Shown here: piece after piece, positions 10,331-24,180 of the stretch | How positions within the stretch are numbered: the first letter of the stretch is position 1 | Layout: every line of letters begins with the position of its first letter | Assembly: GCF_029227915.1 (NCBI RefSeq) | Contig: NC_079884.1 | Location: 18,478,001-18,542,000, forward strand | Direction of reading: 5' to 3' | Length of the DNA stretch: 64,000 nt | From: Hydractinia symbiolongicarpus | Lineage: Eukaryota > Cnidaria > Hydrozoa > Anthoathecata > Hydractiniidae | Notes under the pieces: model-generated | What the model saw: only the letters and a program-made list of their open reading frames with translations | Database searches by the model: none | Told to the model about the DNA's origin: nothing | Made by a program: the position numbers and the translations under genes

Positions 10331-10915
10331 CTTATAACACCGTCAACTACGTGTACAGGCTTCTAAAAGATGTTATATGACCTTTTGCCTCCTATTATCG
10401 TCCTTGCACGTATATCACGTCGTTCCACGTGTCTGTGCAGGTTGGCATTGGTCTAGTCCTTCCACTATCAATGTACTACGACGTCCCAAATTAATTTACA
10501 TTGCGTAATACCCTTATAACACCGTCAACTGCGCTAACAAGCCTCTAAAGCCTGTTATATGAATTTTTGCCGCCTTATAATGGCCTTACACATAAATCAC
10601 GTCGTTCCACATGTCTGGGCAAGTTGCCATTGGTCTACTCCTTTCACTATCAACAGACTACGACGTCCCAAGTTGTTTTCCACTGCGCCATGGCCCTGTA
10701 ACACCGTCAACTCAGCGTACAATCCTCTCAATGCTGTAATATGGCATTCTGCTGTCTAATAAAGACCTCATGCGTAAATCAGGTGGTTCGAGTGTCTGCA
10801 CTGGTTACCATTGGGATACTCCTTCCACTCTCAATGGACTATAAAGTACAAAATCGTTTTCTATTACGCCATGGCTTTATAACACCGCCAACTACGCGTA
10901 CAGTCCTCCAAAGTC
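10331..10915 (+). repeat. Three-monomer block shared with 25793-26377
   Basis: This block matches 25793-26377 at offset 15462. Shared rare features are TTTTGCCTCCTATTATCG, AAATTAATTTACATTGCG, TATGAATTTTTGCCGCC and the unusual GTAATATGGCATTCTGCTGT monomer near 10735/26197. A few base changes separate the copies (for example TATATCAC near 10411 against TATGTCAC near 25873). Confidence 0.82.
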
Positions 10916-12449
10916 TGTTATATGACCGTTTGCCGCCTAATAATGGCCTTACACAAAAATCACGCCCCTCCACATGTCTGTGCAGGTTGCCATTGGACTA
11001 GTCCTTCCACTGTTAATGTACTATGACGTCCCAAATCGTTTAACATTGCGGAATAGCCTTATAACACCGTCAACTACGCGTACAGTCCTCTAAAGGTGTT
11101 ATATTACCTTTTGGCGCCTAATAATGACGTTACACTTAAATCACGTGGTTCCGCGTGTCTTCACTGGTTACCATTGGTTTATTTCCTCGACACTTAATGG
11201 ACTACAACGTCCCAAATCTATTTCCATCGCTGCATGACGTTATAACACCGTCAACTACATGTACATGCCTCTAAAGGCTGTTATATGACCTTTTGCCGCC
11301 TAATAACCGCCTTACACGTAAATCATGTGTTTCCACGTGTCTGTTCAGGTTGCCATTGGTCTAGTCCTTCCACTCTCAATGGACTACGACGTCCCAAGTC
11401 GTTTTCCATTACGCCATGGCCTTATAACACCGTCAACTACGTGCACAGGCCTGTAAAGGTTGTTATATGATCTTTTGCCTCCTAATAACATCCTTGCACG
11501 TAAATCACGTGGTTCCACGTGTCTATGCAGGTTGGCATTGGTCTAGTCCTTCCACTCTCAATGGACTACTACGTCCCAAGTCGTTTTCCATTACGCCATG
11601 GCCTTATAACACCGTCAACTACGTGCACAGGCCTGTAAAGGTTGTTATATAACCTTATGCCGCCTAAAACGGCCTTACACGTAAATCACGTGGTTCCACG
11701 TGTCTCTTCAGGTTGCTATTGCTCTAGTCCTACCACTACAAATGTACTACGACGTCCCAAATCGTTTTACATTGCGGAATAGCCTTATAACACCGTCAAC
11801 TACGTGAGCATGCCTCTAAAGGGGTTTATATGGCCTTTTGCCGCCTAATAATGGCCTTACACATAAGTCACGTCGCTCCACATGTCTGGGCAAGTTGCCA
11901 TTGGTCTAGTCCTTTCACTATCAATGCACTACGACGTCCCAAGTTGTTTTCCATGGTGCCATGACATTATAACACCGTCAACTACGTGTACAGGCCTCTA
12001 AAGGCTGTTATATTACCTTTTACCGCCTATTAATGGCCTTATCCATAAATCACGTCGTTTGACTCGTCTGGGCAAGTTGCCATTGGTCTTCTCCTTTCAC
12101 TATGAATACACTACGAGGTCCCAAGTTCTTTTCCAATGCGCGATAGCCTTATAACACCGTCAACTACATGAACAGGCCTCCAAAGGCTGTTATATGACCT
12201 TTTGCCGCCTAATAATGACCTTACGCATCAATCACGTCGTTCCACATGTCTGTGCAGGTTGCCATTGGTCTAGTCCTTTCACTATCAATGGACTACGACG
12301 TCCCAAATCGTTTTTGATTGCGTCATGACGTTATAACACCGTCAACTACGTGTACAGTCCTCTAAAGTCTGTTATATGACCTTTTCCTGCCTATTAATGG
12401 CCTTACACATAAATCATGTCGTCCCACATTTCTGTGCAAGTTGCCATTG
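10916..12449 (+). repeat. Mixed satellite stretch with an adjacent near-identical monomer pair
   Basis: Two neighbouring monomers starting near 11279 and 11461 share CTGTAAAGGTTGTTATAT and the NcoI palindrome, and are exactly 182 bp apart. From 11663 to about 12252 the sequence follows 8574-9163 at offset 3089, and 11877-12252 follows 18611-18986 at offset 6734, including the rare CGTTTGACTCGTCTGG and CCAATGCGCGATAGCC variants. No gene-like sequence was found. Confidence 0.75.
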
Positions 12450-13308
12450 GTCTCGTCCTTTCACTATCAATGCACTACGACCTCCTAAGTTCTTTTCCAC
12501 TGCGCAATAGCCTTATAACACCGTCAACTACGCGTACAGTCCTCTAAAGTCAGTTATATCACCTTTTGGCGCCTAATAATGACGTTACACATAAATCACG
12601 TGGTTCCGCGTGTCTACACTGGTTACCATTGGTTTATTCCCTCGACACTCAGTGGACTACATTGTCCTAAGTCTATTTACATTGCTGCATGACGTTATAA
12701 CACCGTTAACTACACGTGCATGCCTCTAAGGCCTGTTATATGACCTTTTGCCGCCTAATAACGGCCTTACACGTAAATCACGTAGTTCCACGTGTCTGTT
12801 CAGGTTGCCATTGGTCTAGTCCTACCACTATGAATGTAGTACGACGTCCCAAATCGTTTTACATTGCGGAATAGCCTTATAACACCGTCTACTACGTGAG
12901 CAGGCCTCTAAAGGGGTTTATATGGCCTTTTGCCGCCTAATAATGGCCTTACACATAAATCACGTCGCTCCACATGTCTGGGCAAGTTGCCATTGGTCCA
13001 TTCCTTTATCTGTTAATGTACTACGACGTCCTAAGTCGTTTTCCATTTGCTGCATGACGTTATAACACCGTCAACTACATGTACATGCCTCTAAAGGCTG
13101 TTATATGACCTTTTGCCGCCTAACAATGGCCTTGCACATAAATCACGTCGTTCCACATGTCTGTGTAAGTTGCCATTGGTCCATTCCTTTATCTGTTAAT
13201 GTACTACGACGTCCTAAGTCGTTTTCCATTTGCTGCATGACGTTATAACACCGTCAACTACATGTACATGCCTCTAAAGGCTGTTATATGACCTTTTGCC
13301 GCCTAATA
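12450..13308 (+). repeat. Duplicated satellite block (partner 19368-20226)
   Basis: This block aligns at a constant offset of 6918 with the later block (ACTATCAATG at 12463 and 19381; CCTCTAAAGG at 13271 and 20189). It includes one diverged monomer with ATTGTCCTAAG and two adjacent 183-bp monomers. The match stops inside CCTAATAA, where this copy reads CCGCC and the partner TGGCC. Confidence 0.82.
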
Positions 13309-16038
13309 ACCGCCTTACACGTAAATCACGTAGTTCCACGTGTCTGTTCAGGTTGCCATTGGTCTAGTCCTACCACTATGAATGTAGTACGACGTCCCAA
13401 ATCGTTTTACATTGCGGAATAGCCTTATAACACAGTCAACTGCGTGAACAGGTCTCTAAAAGTTATTATATAACCTTTGACGCCTATTAACGGCCTTACA
13501 CGTAAATCACGTGGTTCCACGTGTCTGTTCAGGTTGCCATTGGTCTAGTCCTACCACTATGAATGTACTACGACGTCCCAAATCGTCTTATAATGCGCAA
13601 TGGCTTTATAACACCGTCAACTACGTGTACTGGCTTCTAAAAACTGTTATATGACCTTTTGCCTCCTAATAATGGCCTTACACGTAATTCACGTGGTTCC
13701 ACGTGTCTGTTCAGGTTGCCATTGGTCTAGTCCTACCACTACGAATATACTACGACGTCCCAAATCGTTTTACATTGCGGAATAGCCTTATAACGCCGTC
13801 AACTACGTGAGGAGCCCTCTACATGTTTTTATATGGCCTTTTGCCGCCTAATAATGGCCTTACACATAAATAACGTCGTTCCACATGTCTGTGCAGGTTG
13901 CCATTAGTCTAGTCCTTCCACTGTTAATGTACTTCGACGTCCTAAGTCGTTTTCGATTGCTTCATGACGCTATAACACCGTCAACTACGCGTACAGTCCT
14001 CTAAAGTCTGTTATATCACCTTTTGGCGCCTAATAATGACCATACACATAAATCACGTGGTTCCGCGTGTCTCCACTGGTTACCATTGGTTTATTCCCTC
14101 GACACTCAATGAACTACAACGTCCCAAGTCTATTTCCATTGCTGGATGACGTTGTAACACCGTCAACTACATGTGCATGCTTCTAAAGGCTGTTACATGA
14201 CCTTTTGCCGCCTAATAACGGCCTTACACGTAAATCACGTAGTTCCACGTCTCTGTTCAGGTTGACATTGGTCTAGTCCTACCACTATGAATGTAGTACG
14301 ACGTCCCAAATCGTTTTACATTGCGGAATAGCCTTATAACACCGTCAACTACGTGAGCAGGCCTCTAAAGGGGTTTATATGGCCTTTTGCCGCCTAATAA
14401 TGGCCTTACACATAAATCACGTCGCTCCACATGTCTGGACAAGTTGCCATTGGTCTAGTCCTTTCACTATCAATGCACTACGACGTCCGAAGTTCTTTTC
14501 CATTGCGCAATAGCCTTTTAACACCGTCAACTACATGAACAGGCCTCTAAAGACTGCTATATGACCTTTTGCCGCCTAATATTGACCTTACACATCAATC
14601 ACGTCGTTCCACATGTTTGGGCAAGTTGCCATTGGTCTGGCACTTTCACTATCAATGCACTACAACGTCCCAAGTTGTTTTCCATTGTGCCATGTCGTTA
14701 TAACACCGTCAAATACATGTACAGGTCTCTAAAGGTTGTTTTATGACCGTTTGCCACCTAATAATGGCCTTACACATAAATCACGTCGCTCCACATGTCT
14801 GTGCAGGTTGCCATTGGTCTAGTCCTTCCACTGTTAATGTACTACGACGTCCTATGTCGTTTTCGATTGCGTCATGACGTTAACACCGTCAACTACGCGT
14901 ACAGTCCTCTAAAGTCTGTTATATAACTGTTTGCCGCCTAATAAAGGCCTTACACATAAATCACGTGGCTTCAGGTGTCTGTTCAGGTTGCCATTGGTCT
15001 CGTCCTTTCACTATCAATGGACTACGAAGTCTCAAGTTGTTTTCCATTGCGCCATGGCCCTGTAACACCCTCAACTAAGCGTACAAATCCTCTAAATGCT
15101 GTAATATGGCATTTTGCTGTCTAATAAAGACCTCATGCGTAAATCAGGTCGGTTCCGAGTGTCTGCACTGGTTACCATTGGGATACTCCTTCCACTATCA
15201 ATGGACTAAGAAGTCGAAAGTCGTTTTCTATTGCGCCATGTCGTTATAACACCGTCAAATACATGTACAGGTCTCTAAAGGTTGTCATATGACCGTTTGC
15301 CGCCTAATAATGGCCTTACACATAAATCACGTCGCTCCACATGTCTGTGCAGGTTGCCATTGGTCTAGTCCTTCCATTGGTAATGTACTACGACGTCCTA
15401 AGTCGTTTTCGATTGCCTCATGACGTTATAACACAGTCAACTACGCGTACAGTCCTCTAAAGTCTGTTAAATGACCTTTTCCCCCTAACAATGGCCTTAC
15501 ACGTAAATCACGTGGTTCCACGTGTCTGTGCAAGTAGGCATTGGTCTAGTCCTTCCACTCTTAATGGACTACGACGTCCCAAGTCGTTTTCCATTACGCC
15601 ATGGCCTTATAGCACCGTCATTTATGTGAACAGGCCTCTAAATGTTGTTATATGACCTTTTGCCGCCTAATAACGGCCTTACACGTAAATCACGTAGTTC
15701 CACGTGTCTGTTCAGGTTGCCATTGGTCTAGTCCTTTCACTATCAATGCACTACGACGTCCCAAGTTGTCTTCCATTGTGCCATGACATTATAACACCGC
15801 CAACTGCGTGTACAGGCCTCTAAAGCCTAATATATGACCTTTTGCCGCCTAATTATGGCCTTACACAAAAATCACGTGGTTCCACATGTCTGGGCAAGTT
15901 GCCATTGGTCTAGTCCTTCCACTGTTAATGTACTACGACGTCCTAAGACGTTTTCGAATGCGTCATGACGTTATAACACCGTCAACTACGCGTACAGTCC
16001 TCTAAAGTCTGTTATATGACCTTTTGCCGCCTAATAAC
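13281..16038 (+). repeat. Duplicated satellite block, 15 monomers (partner 20563-23497)
   Basis: The offset is 7282 from 13281 until near 15930, then 7459, because the partner contains one additional shortened 177-bp monomer near 23200. Shared rare features include TGACGTTAACACCG (a loss of TA near 14880/22160), CAGGTCGGTTCCGAG near 15144/22426, and GACCTTTTCCCCCTAAC near 15475/22755. Several single-base differences exist, so the copies are older than the two 8748-bp units. Confidence 0.85.
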
Positions 16039-18610
16039 GTCCTTGCACGTAAATCAAGTCGTTCCACGTGTCTGTTCAGGTTGCCATTGCTCTAGTCCTA
16101 CCACTACAAATGTACTACGACGTCCCAAATCGTTTTACATTGCGGAATAGCCTTATAACACCGTCAACTACGTGAGCAGGCCTCTAAAGGTTTTTATATG
16201 GCCTTTTGCCGCCTAATAATGGCCTTACACACATATCACGTCGTTCCACATGTTTGTGCAGGTTGCCATTGGTCTAGTCCTTTCACTATCAATGGACTAC
16301 GACTTCCTAAGTCGTTTTCGATTGCCTCATGACGTTATAACACCGTCAACTACGTGTACAGTCCTCTAAAATCTGTTATATGACCTTTTGCTGCCTATTA
16401 ATGGCCTTACACATAAATCACGTCGTCCCAAATGTCTGTGCAAGTTGCCATTGGTCCCGTCCTTTCACTATCAATGCACTACGACCTCCCAAGTTCTTTT
16501 CCACTGCGCAATAGCCTTATAACACCGTCAACTATGCGTACAGTGCTCTAAAGTCTGTTATATCACCTTTTGGCGCCTAATAATGACGTTACACATAAAT
16601 CACGTGTTTCCGCGTGTCTACACTGGTTACCATTGGTTTATTCCCTCGACACTCAATGGACTACAACGTCCTAAGTCTATTTACATTACTGCATGACGTT
16701 ATAACACCGTCAACTACATGAACAGGCCTCCAAAGGCTGTTATATGGCCTTTTGCCTCGTAATTACGTCCTTGCACGTAAATCAAGTCGTTCCACGTGTC
16801 TGTGCAGGTTGGGATTGGTCTAGTCCTTCCACTCTCAATGGACTACGACGTCCCAAGTCGTTTTCCATAACGCCATGGCTTTATAACTCCGTCAACTACG
16901 TGAACAGGCCTCTAAAGGTTGTCATCTAACCTTTTGCCGCCTAAAACGTCCTTGCACGTAAATCAAGTCGTTCCACGTGTCTGTGCAGGTTGCCATTGCT
17001 CTAGTCCTACCACTACAAATGTACTACGACGTCCCAAATCGTTTTACATTGCGGAATAGCCTTATAACACCGTCAACTACGTGAGCAGGCCTCTAAAGGT
17101 TTTTATATGGCCTTTTGCCGCCTAATAATGGCCTTGCACACAAATCACGTCGTTCCACATGTCTGTGCAGGTTGCCATTGGTCTAGTCCATTTACTATCA
17201 ATGGACTACGACTTCCTAAGTCGTTTTCGATTGCGTCATGACGTTATAACACCGTCAACTACGTGTACAGTCCTCTAAAATCTGTTATATGACCTTTTGC
17301 TGCCTATTAATGGCCCTATCCATAAATCACGTCGTCCCACATGTCTGTGCAAGTTGCCATTGGTCCCGTCCTTTCACTATGAATACACTACGACGTCCCA
17401 AGTTCTTTTCCATTGCGCAATAGCCTTATAACACCGTCAACTACATGAACAGGCCTCCAAAGGCTGTTATATGGCCTTTTGCCTCGTAATAACGTCCTTG
17501 CACGTAAATCAAGTCGTTCCACGTGTCTGTGCAGGTTGGGATTGGTCTAGTCCTTCCACTCTGAATGCACTACGACCTCCCAAGTTCTTTTCCACTGCGC
17601 AATAGCCTTATAACACCGTCAACTACATGAACAGGCCTCCAAAGGCTGTTATATGGCCTTTTGCCTCGTAATAACGTCCTTGCGCGTAAATCAAGTCGTT
17701 CCACGTGTCTGTTCAGGTTGCCATTGGTCTAGTCCTACCACTATGAATGTAGTACGACGTCCCAAATCGTTTTACATTGTGGAATAGCCTTATAACACCG
17801 TCAACTACGTGAGCAGGCCTCTAAAGGGGTTTATATGGCCATTTTGCCGCCTAATATTAGCCCTACACATAAATCCTGTCGCTCCACATGTCTGGGCAAG
17901 TTGTCATTGTTCTAGTCCTTTCACTATCAATGCACTACGACGTCCCAAGTTGTTTTCCATGGTGCCATGACATTATAACACCGTCAACTACGTGTACAGG
18001 CCTCTAAAGGCTGTTACATTACCTTTTACCGCCTATTAATGGCCTTATCCATAAATCACGTCGTTTGACACGTCTGGGCAAGTTGCCATTGGTCTAGTCC
18101 TTTCACTATGAATACACTACGACGTCCCAAGTTCTTTTCCATTGCGCAATAGCCTTATAACACCGTCACCTACATGAACAGGCCTCCAAAGGCTGTTATA
18201 TGGCCTTTTGCCTCGTAATAACGTCCATGCACGTAAATCAAGTCGTTCCACGTGTCTGTGCTGGTTGCCATTGGTCTAGTCCTTTCACTATCAATGGACT
18301 ACGACTTCCTAAGTCGTTTTCGATTGCGTCATGACGTTATAACACCGTCAACTACGTGTACAGTCCTCTAAAATCTGTTATATGACCTTTTGCTGCCTAT
18401 TAATGGCCTTACACATAAATCACGTCGTCCCACATGTCTGGGCAAGTTGCAATTGGTCTGGTCCTTTCACTCTCAATGCACTACGACGTCCCAAGTTCTT
18501 TTCCATTGCGCAATAGCCTTATAACACCGTCAACTGCATGAACAGGCCTCTAAAGTCTGTTATATGACCTTTTGCCGCCTAATAATGACCTTACACATCA
18601 ATCACGTCGT
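16039..18610 (+). repeat. Irregular mosaic of monomers, partly related to 1630-2300
   Basis: Blocks here are short. GTTTTACATTGCGG at 16132 recurs at 17041 (five monomers, 909 bp), and about 16705-17375 follows 1630-2300 at offset 15075. The CAAAGGCTGTTATATGGCC start of the NcoI class appears at about 16730, 17457, 17639 and 18186, followed by different continuations each time. This looks like many past exchanges inside monomers. No gene is seen. Confidence 0.72.
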
Positions 18611-19367
18611 TCCACATGTCTGGGCAAGTTGCCATTGGTCTAGTCCTTTCACTATCAATGCACTACGACGTCCCAAGTTGTTTTCCATGGTGCCATGACA
18701 TTATAACACCGTCAACTACGTGTACAGGCCTCTAAAGGCTGTTATATTACCTTTTACCGCCTATTAATGGCCTTATCCATAAATCACGTCGTTTGACTCG
18801 TCTGGGCAAGTTGCCATTGGTCTTCTCCTTTCACTATGAATACACTACGAGGTCCCAAGTTCTTTTCCAATGCGCGATAGCCTTATAACACCGTCAACTA
18901 CATGAACAGGCCTCCAAAGGCTGTTATATGACCTTTTGCCGCCTAATAATGACCTTACGCATCAATCACGTCGCTCCACATGTCTGGGCAAGTTGCCATT
19001 GGTCCATTCCTTTATCTGTTAATGTACTACGACGTCCTAAGTCGTTTTCCATTTGCTGCATGACGTTATAACACCGTCAACTACATGTACATGCCTCTAA
19101 AGGCTGTTATATGACGTTTTGCCGCCTAACAATGGCCTTGCACATAAATCACGTCGTTCCACATGTCTGTGTAAGTTGCCATTGGTCCATTCCTTTATCT
19201 GTTAATGTGCTACGACGTCCTAAGTCGTTTTCCATTTGCTGCATGACGTTATAACACCGTCAACTACATGTACATGCCTCTAAAGGCTGTTATATGACCT
19301 TTTGCCGCCTAATAATGGCCTTACACATCAATCACGTCGTTCCACATGTCTGGGCAAGTTGCCATTG
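18611..19367 (+). repeat. Satellite stretch joining fragments of 11.9 kb and 13.0 kb type
   Basis: 18611-18986 follows 11877-12252, and the sequence then continues like 12980-13290 (offset 6006) with two 183-bp monomers. The switch lies in a CACATGTCTGGGCAAG segment shared by both sources, as expected for an exchange within homologous monomer sequence. Confidence 0.75.
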
Positions 19368-20562
19368 GTCTGGTCCTTTCACTATCAATGCACTACGACC
19401 TCCCAAGTTCTTTTCCACTGCGCAATAGCCTTATAACACCGTCGACTACGCGCACAGTCCTCTAAAGTCAGTTATATCACCTTTTGGCGCCTAATAATGA
19501 CGTTACACATAAATCACGTGGTTCCGCGTGTCTACACTGGTTACCATTGGTTTATTCCCTCGACACTCAGTGGACTACATTGTCCTAAGTCTATTTACAT
19601 TGCTGCATGACGTTATAACACCGTTAACTACACGTGCATGCCTCTAAGGCCTGTTATATGACCTTTTGCCGCCTAATAACGGCCTTACACGTAAATCACG
19701 TAGTTACACGTGTCTGTTCAGGTTGCCATTGGTCTAGTCCTACCACTATGAATGTAGTACGACGTCCCAAATCGTTTTACATTGCGGAATAGCCTTATAA
19801 CACCGTCTACTACGTGAGCAGGCCTCTAAAGGGGTTTATATGGCCTTTTGCCGCCTAATAATGGCCTTACACATAAATCACGTCGCTCCACATGTCTAGG
19901 CAAGTTGCCATTGGTCCATTCCTTTATCTGTTAATGTACTACCACGTCCTAAGTCGTTTTCCATTTGCTGCATGACGTTATAACACCGTCAACTACATGT
20001 ACATGCCTCTAAAGGCTGTTATATGACCTTTTGCCGCCTAACAATGGCCTTGCACATAAATCACGTCGTTCCACATGTCTGTGTAAGTTGCCATTGGTCC
20101 ATTCCTATATCTGTTAATGTACTACGACGTCCTAAGTCGTTTTCCATTTGCTGCATGACGTTATAACACCGTCAACTACATGTACATGCCTCTAAAGGCT
20201 GTTATATGACCTTTTGCCGCCTAATAATGGCCTTACACATCAATCACGTCGTTCCACATGTCTGGGCAAGTTGCCATTGGTCTGGTCCTTTCACTATCAA
20301 TGCACTACGACCTCCCAAGTTCTTTTCCACTGCGCAATAGCCTTATAACACCGTCAAGTACGCGCACAGTCCTCTAAAGTCAGTTATATCACCTTTTGGC
20401 GCCTAATAATGACGTTACACATAAATCACGTGGTTCCGCGTGTCTACACTGGTTACCATTGGTTTATTCCCTCGACACTCAGTGGACTACATTGTCCTAA
20501 GTCTATTTACATTGCAGCATGACGTTATAACACCGTTAACTACACGTGCATGCCTCTAAGGC
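19368..20562 (+). repeat. 5-monomer tandem (912 bp) within a duplicated block
   Basis: CCTCTAAAGTCAG at 19459 recurs at 20371, so five monomers (912 bp) begin to repeat. The first part is the partner of 12450-13308. The second unit is cut off at about 20563, where it switches to the 13281-type order. This explains why this copy is two monomers longer than the 12.4-16.0 kb copy. Confidence 0.8.
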
Positions 20563-23497
20563 CTGTTATATGACCTTTTGCCGCCTAATAACCGCCTTAC
20601 ACGTAAATCACGTAGTTCCACGTGTCTGTTCAGGTTGCCATTGGTCTAGTCCTACCACTATGAATGTAGTACGACGTCCCAAATCGTTTTACATTGCGGA
20701 ATAGCCTTATAACACAGTCAACTGCGTGAACAGGTCTCTAAAGGTTATTATATAACCTTTGACGCCTAATAACGGCCTTACACGTAAATCACGTGTATCC
20801 ACGTGTCTGTTCAGGTTGCCATTGGTCTAGTCCTACCACTATGAATGTACTACGACGTCCCAAATCGTCTTATAATGCGCAATGGCTTTATAACACCGTC
20901 AACTACGTGTACTGGCCTCTAAAAGCTGTTATATGACCTTTTGCCTCCTAATAATGGCCTTACACGTAATTCACGTGGTTCCACGTGTCTGTTCAGGTTG
21001 CAATTGGTCTAGTCCTACCACTACGAATATACTACGACGTCCCAAATCGTTTTACATTGCGGAATAGCCTTATAACGCCGTCAACTACGTGAGGAGCCCT
21101 CTACATGTTTTTATATGGCCTTTTGCCGCCTAATAATGGCCTTACACATAAATAACGTCGTTCCACATGTCTGTGCAGGTTGCCATTAGTCTAGTCCTTC
21201 CACTGTTAATGTACTTCGACGTCCTAAGTCGTTTTCGATAGCTTCATGACGCTATAACACCGTCAACTACGCGTACAGTCCTCTAAAGTCTGTTATATCA
21301 CCTTTTGGCGCCTAATAATGACCATACACATAAATCACGTGGTTCCGCGTGTCTCCACTGGTTACCATTGGTTTATTCTCTCGACACTCAAGGAACTACA
21401 ACGTCCCAAGTCTATTTCCATTGCTGGATGACGTTGTAACACCGTCAACTACATGTACATGCTTCTAAAGCCTGTTACATGACCTTTTGCCGCCTAATAA
21501 CGGCCTTACACGTAAATCACGTAGTTCCACGTCTCTGTTCAGGTTGACATTGGTCTAGTCCTACCACTATGAATGTAGTACGACGTCCCAAATCGTTTTA
21601 CATTGCGGAATAGCCTTATAACACTGTCAACTACGTGAGCAGGCCTCTAAAGGGGTTTATATGGCCTTTTGCCGCCTAATAATGGCCTTACACATAAATC
21701 ACGTCGCTCCACATGTCTGGACAAGTTGCCATTGGTCTAGTCCTTTCACTATCAATGCACTACGACGTCCGAAGTTCTTTTCCATTGCGCAATAGCCTTT
21801 TAACACCGTCAACTACATGAACAGGCCTCTAAAGACTGCTATATGACCTTTTGCCGCCTAATATTGACCTTACACATCAATCACGTCGTTCCACATGTTT
21901 GGGCAAGTTGCCATTGGTCTGGCACTTTCACTATCAATGCACTACAACGTCCCAAGTTGTTTTCCATTGTGCCATGTCGTTATAACACCGTCAAATACAT
22001 GTACAGGTCTCTAAAGGTTGTTATATGACCGTTTGCCACCTAATAATGGCCTTACATATAAATCACGTCGCTCCACATGTCTGTGCAGGTTGCCATTGGT
22101 CTAGTCCTTCCACTGTTAATGTACTACGACGTCCTAAGTCGTTTTCGATTGCGTCATGACGTTAACACCGTCAACTACGCGTACAGTCCTCTAAAGTCTG
22201 TTATATAACTGTTTGCCGCCTAATAAAGGCCTTACACATAAATCACGTGGCTTCAGGTGTCTGTTCAGGTTGCCATTGGTCTCGTCCTTTCACTATCAAT
22301 GGACTACGAAGTCTCAAGTTGTTTTCCATTGCGCCATGGCCCTGTAACACCCTCAACTAAGCGTACAAATCCTCTAAATGCTGTAATATGGCATTTTGCT
22401 GTCTAATAAGACCTCATGCGTAAATCAGGTCGGTTCCGAGTCTCTGCACTGGTTACCATTGGGATACTCCTTCCACTATCAATGGACTAAGAAGTCGAAA
22501 GTCGTTTTCTATTGCGCCATGTCGTTATAACACCGTCAAATACATGTACAGGTCTCTAAAGGTTGTTATATGACCGTTTGCCGCCTAATAATGGCCTTAC
22601 ACATAAATCACGTCGATCCACATGTCTGTGCAGGTTGCCATTGGTCTAGTCCTTCCATTGGTAATGTACTACGACGTCCTAAGTCGTTTTCGATTGCCTC
22701 ATGACGTTATAACTTAGTCAACTACGCGTACAGTCCTCTAAAGTCTGTTAAATGACCTTTTCCCCCTAACAATGGCCTTACACGTAAATCACGTGGTTCC
22801 ACGTGTCTGTGCAAGTAGGCATTGGTCTAGTCCTTCCACTCTTAATGGACTACGACGTCCCAAGTCGTTTTCCATTACGCCATGGCCTTATAGCACCGTC
22901 AACTACGTGAACAGGCCTCTAAATGTTGTTATATGACCTTTTGCCGCCTAATAACGGCCTTACACGTAAATCACGTAGTTCCACGTGTCTGTTCAGGTTG
23001 CCATTGGTCTAGTCCTTTCACTATCAATGCACTACGACGTCCCAAGTTGTTTTCCATTGTGCCATGACATTATAACCCCGCCAACTACGTGTACAGGCCT
23101 CTAAAGCCTAATATATGACCTTTTGCCGCCTAATTATGGCCTTACACAAAAATCACGTGGTTCAGCATGTCTGGGCAAGTTGCCATTGGTCTAGTCCTTC
23201 CACAATGCACTACGACGTCCCAAGTTGTTTTCCATTGTGCCATGACAATATAACACCGCCAACTACGTGTACAGGCCTCTAAAGCCTAATGTATGACCTT
23301 TTGCCGCCTAATTATGGCCTTACACATAAATCACGTGGTTCCACATGTCTGGGCAAGTTGCCATTGGTCTAGTCCTTCCACTGTTAATGTACTACGACGT
23401 CCTAAGACGTTTTCGAATGCGTCATGACGTTATAACACCGTCAACTACGCGTACAGTCCTCTAAAGTCTGTTATATGACCTTTTGCCGCCTAATAAC
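20563..23497 (+). repeat. Duplicated satellite block (partner 13281-16038)
   Basis: This is the second copy of the 15-monomer block, with one extra short monomer (177 bp; CCTTCCAC joins AATGCACTACG at 23196-23213). Differences from the partner include AACTTAGTC at 22711 against AACACAGTC and ATCCACATG near 22616 against CTCCACATG. From about 22716 the sequence also begins to follow the 18-mer HOR (26352 on), so two block families overlap here. Confidence 0.84.
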
Positions 23498-24180
23498 CGC
23501 CTTACACGTAAATCACGTGGTTCCACGTGTCTGTTCAGGTTGCCATTGCTCTAGTTCTACCACTACAAATGTACTACGACGTCCCAAATCGTTTTACATT
23601 GCTGAATAGCCTTATAACACCGTCAACTACGTGAGCAGCCCTCTAAAGGTTTTTATATGGCCTTTTGCCGCGTAATAATGGCCTTATCCAAAAATCACGT
23701 CGTTCCATATGTCTGGGCAAGTTGCCATTGGTCTAGTCCTTTCACTATCAATGCACTACGACGTCCCAAGTTGTTTTCCATTGTGCCATGGCCTTATAAC
23801 ACCGTCAACTACGTGTACAGGCCTCTAAAAGATGTTATATGACCTTTTGCCCCCTATTATCGTCCTTGCACGTATATCACGTCGTTCCACGTGTCTGTGC
23901 AGGTTGGCATTGGTCTAGTCCTTTTACTATCAATGTACTACGACGTCCCAAATCATTTCCATTACGCCATGGCCTTATAACACCGTCGCCTTCGCGTACA
24001 GTCCTCTAAAGTCTGTTATATGACCTTTTGCCGCCTAATAATGGCCTTACACATCAATCACGTCGTTCCACATGTCTGGTCAAGTTGCCATTGGTCTGGT
24101 CCTTTCACTATCAATGCACTACGATCTCCCAAGTTCTTTTCCACTGCGCAATAGCCTTATAACACCGTCGACTACGCGTA
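22716..24180 (+). repeat. Diverged partial copy of the 18-mer HOR
   Basis: GTTAAATGACCTTTTCCCCC at 22747 corresponds to 26380 (offset 3633), and CCTTCCACAATGC at 23196 corresponds to 27011 (offset 3815). The full HOR unit therefore has one additional monomer between these points. The region shares the 177-bp monomer with the other copies, which is a good lineage marker. Confidence 0.78.
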
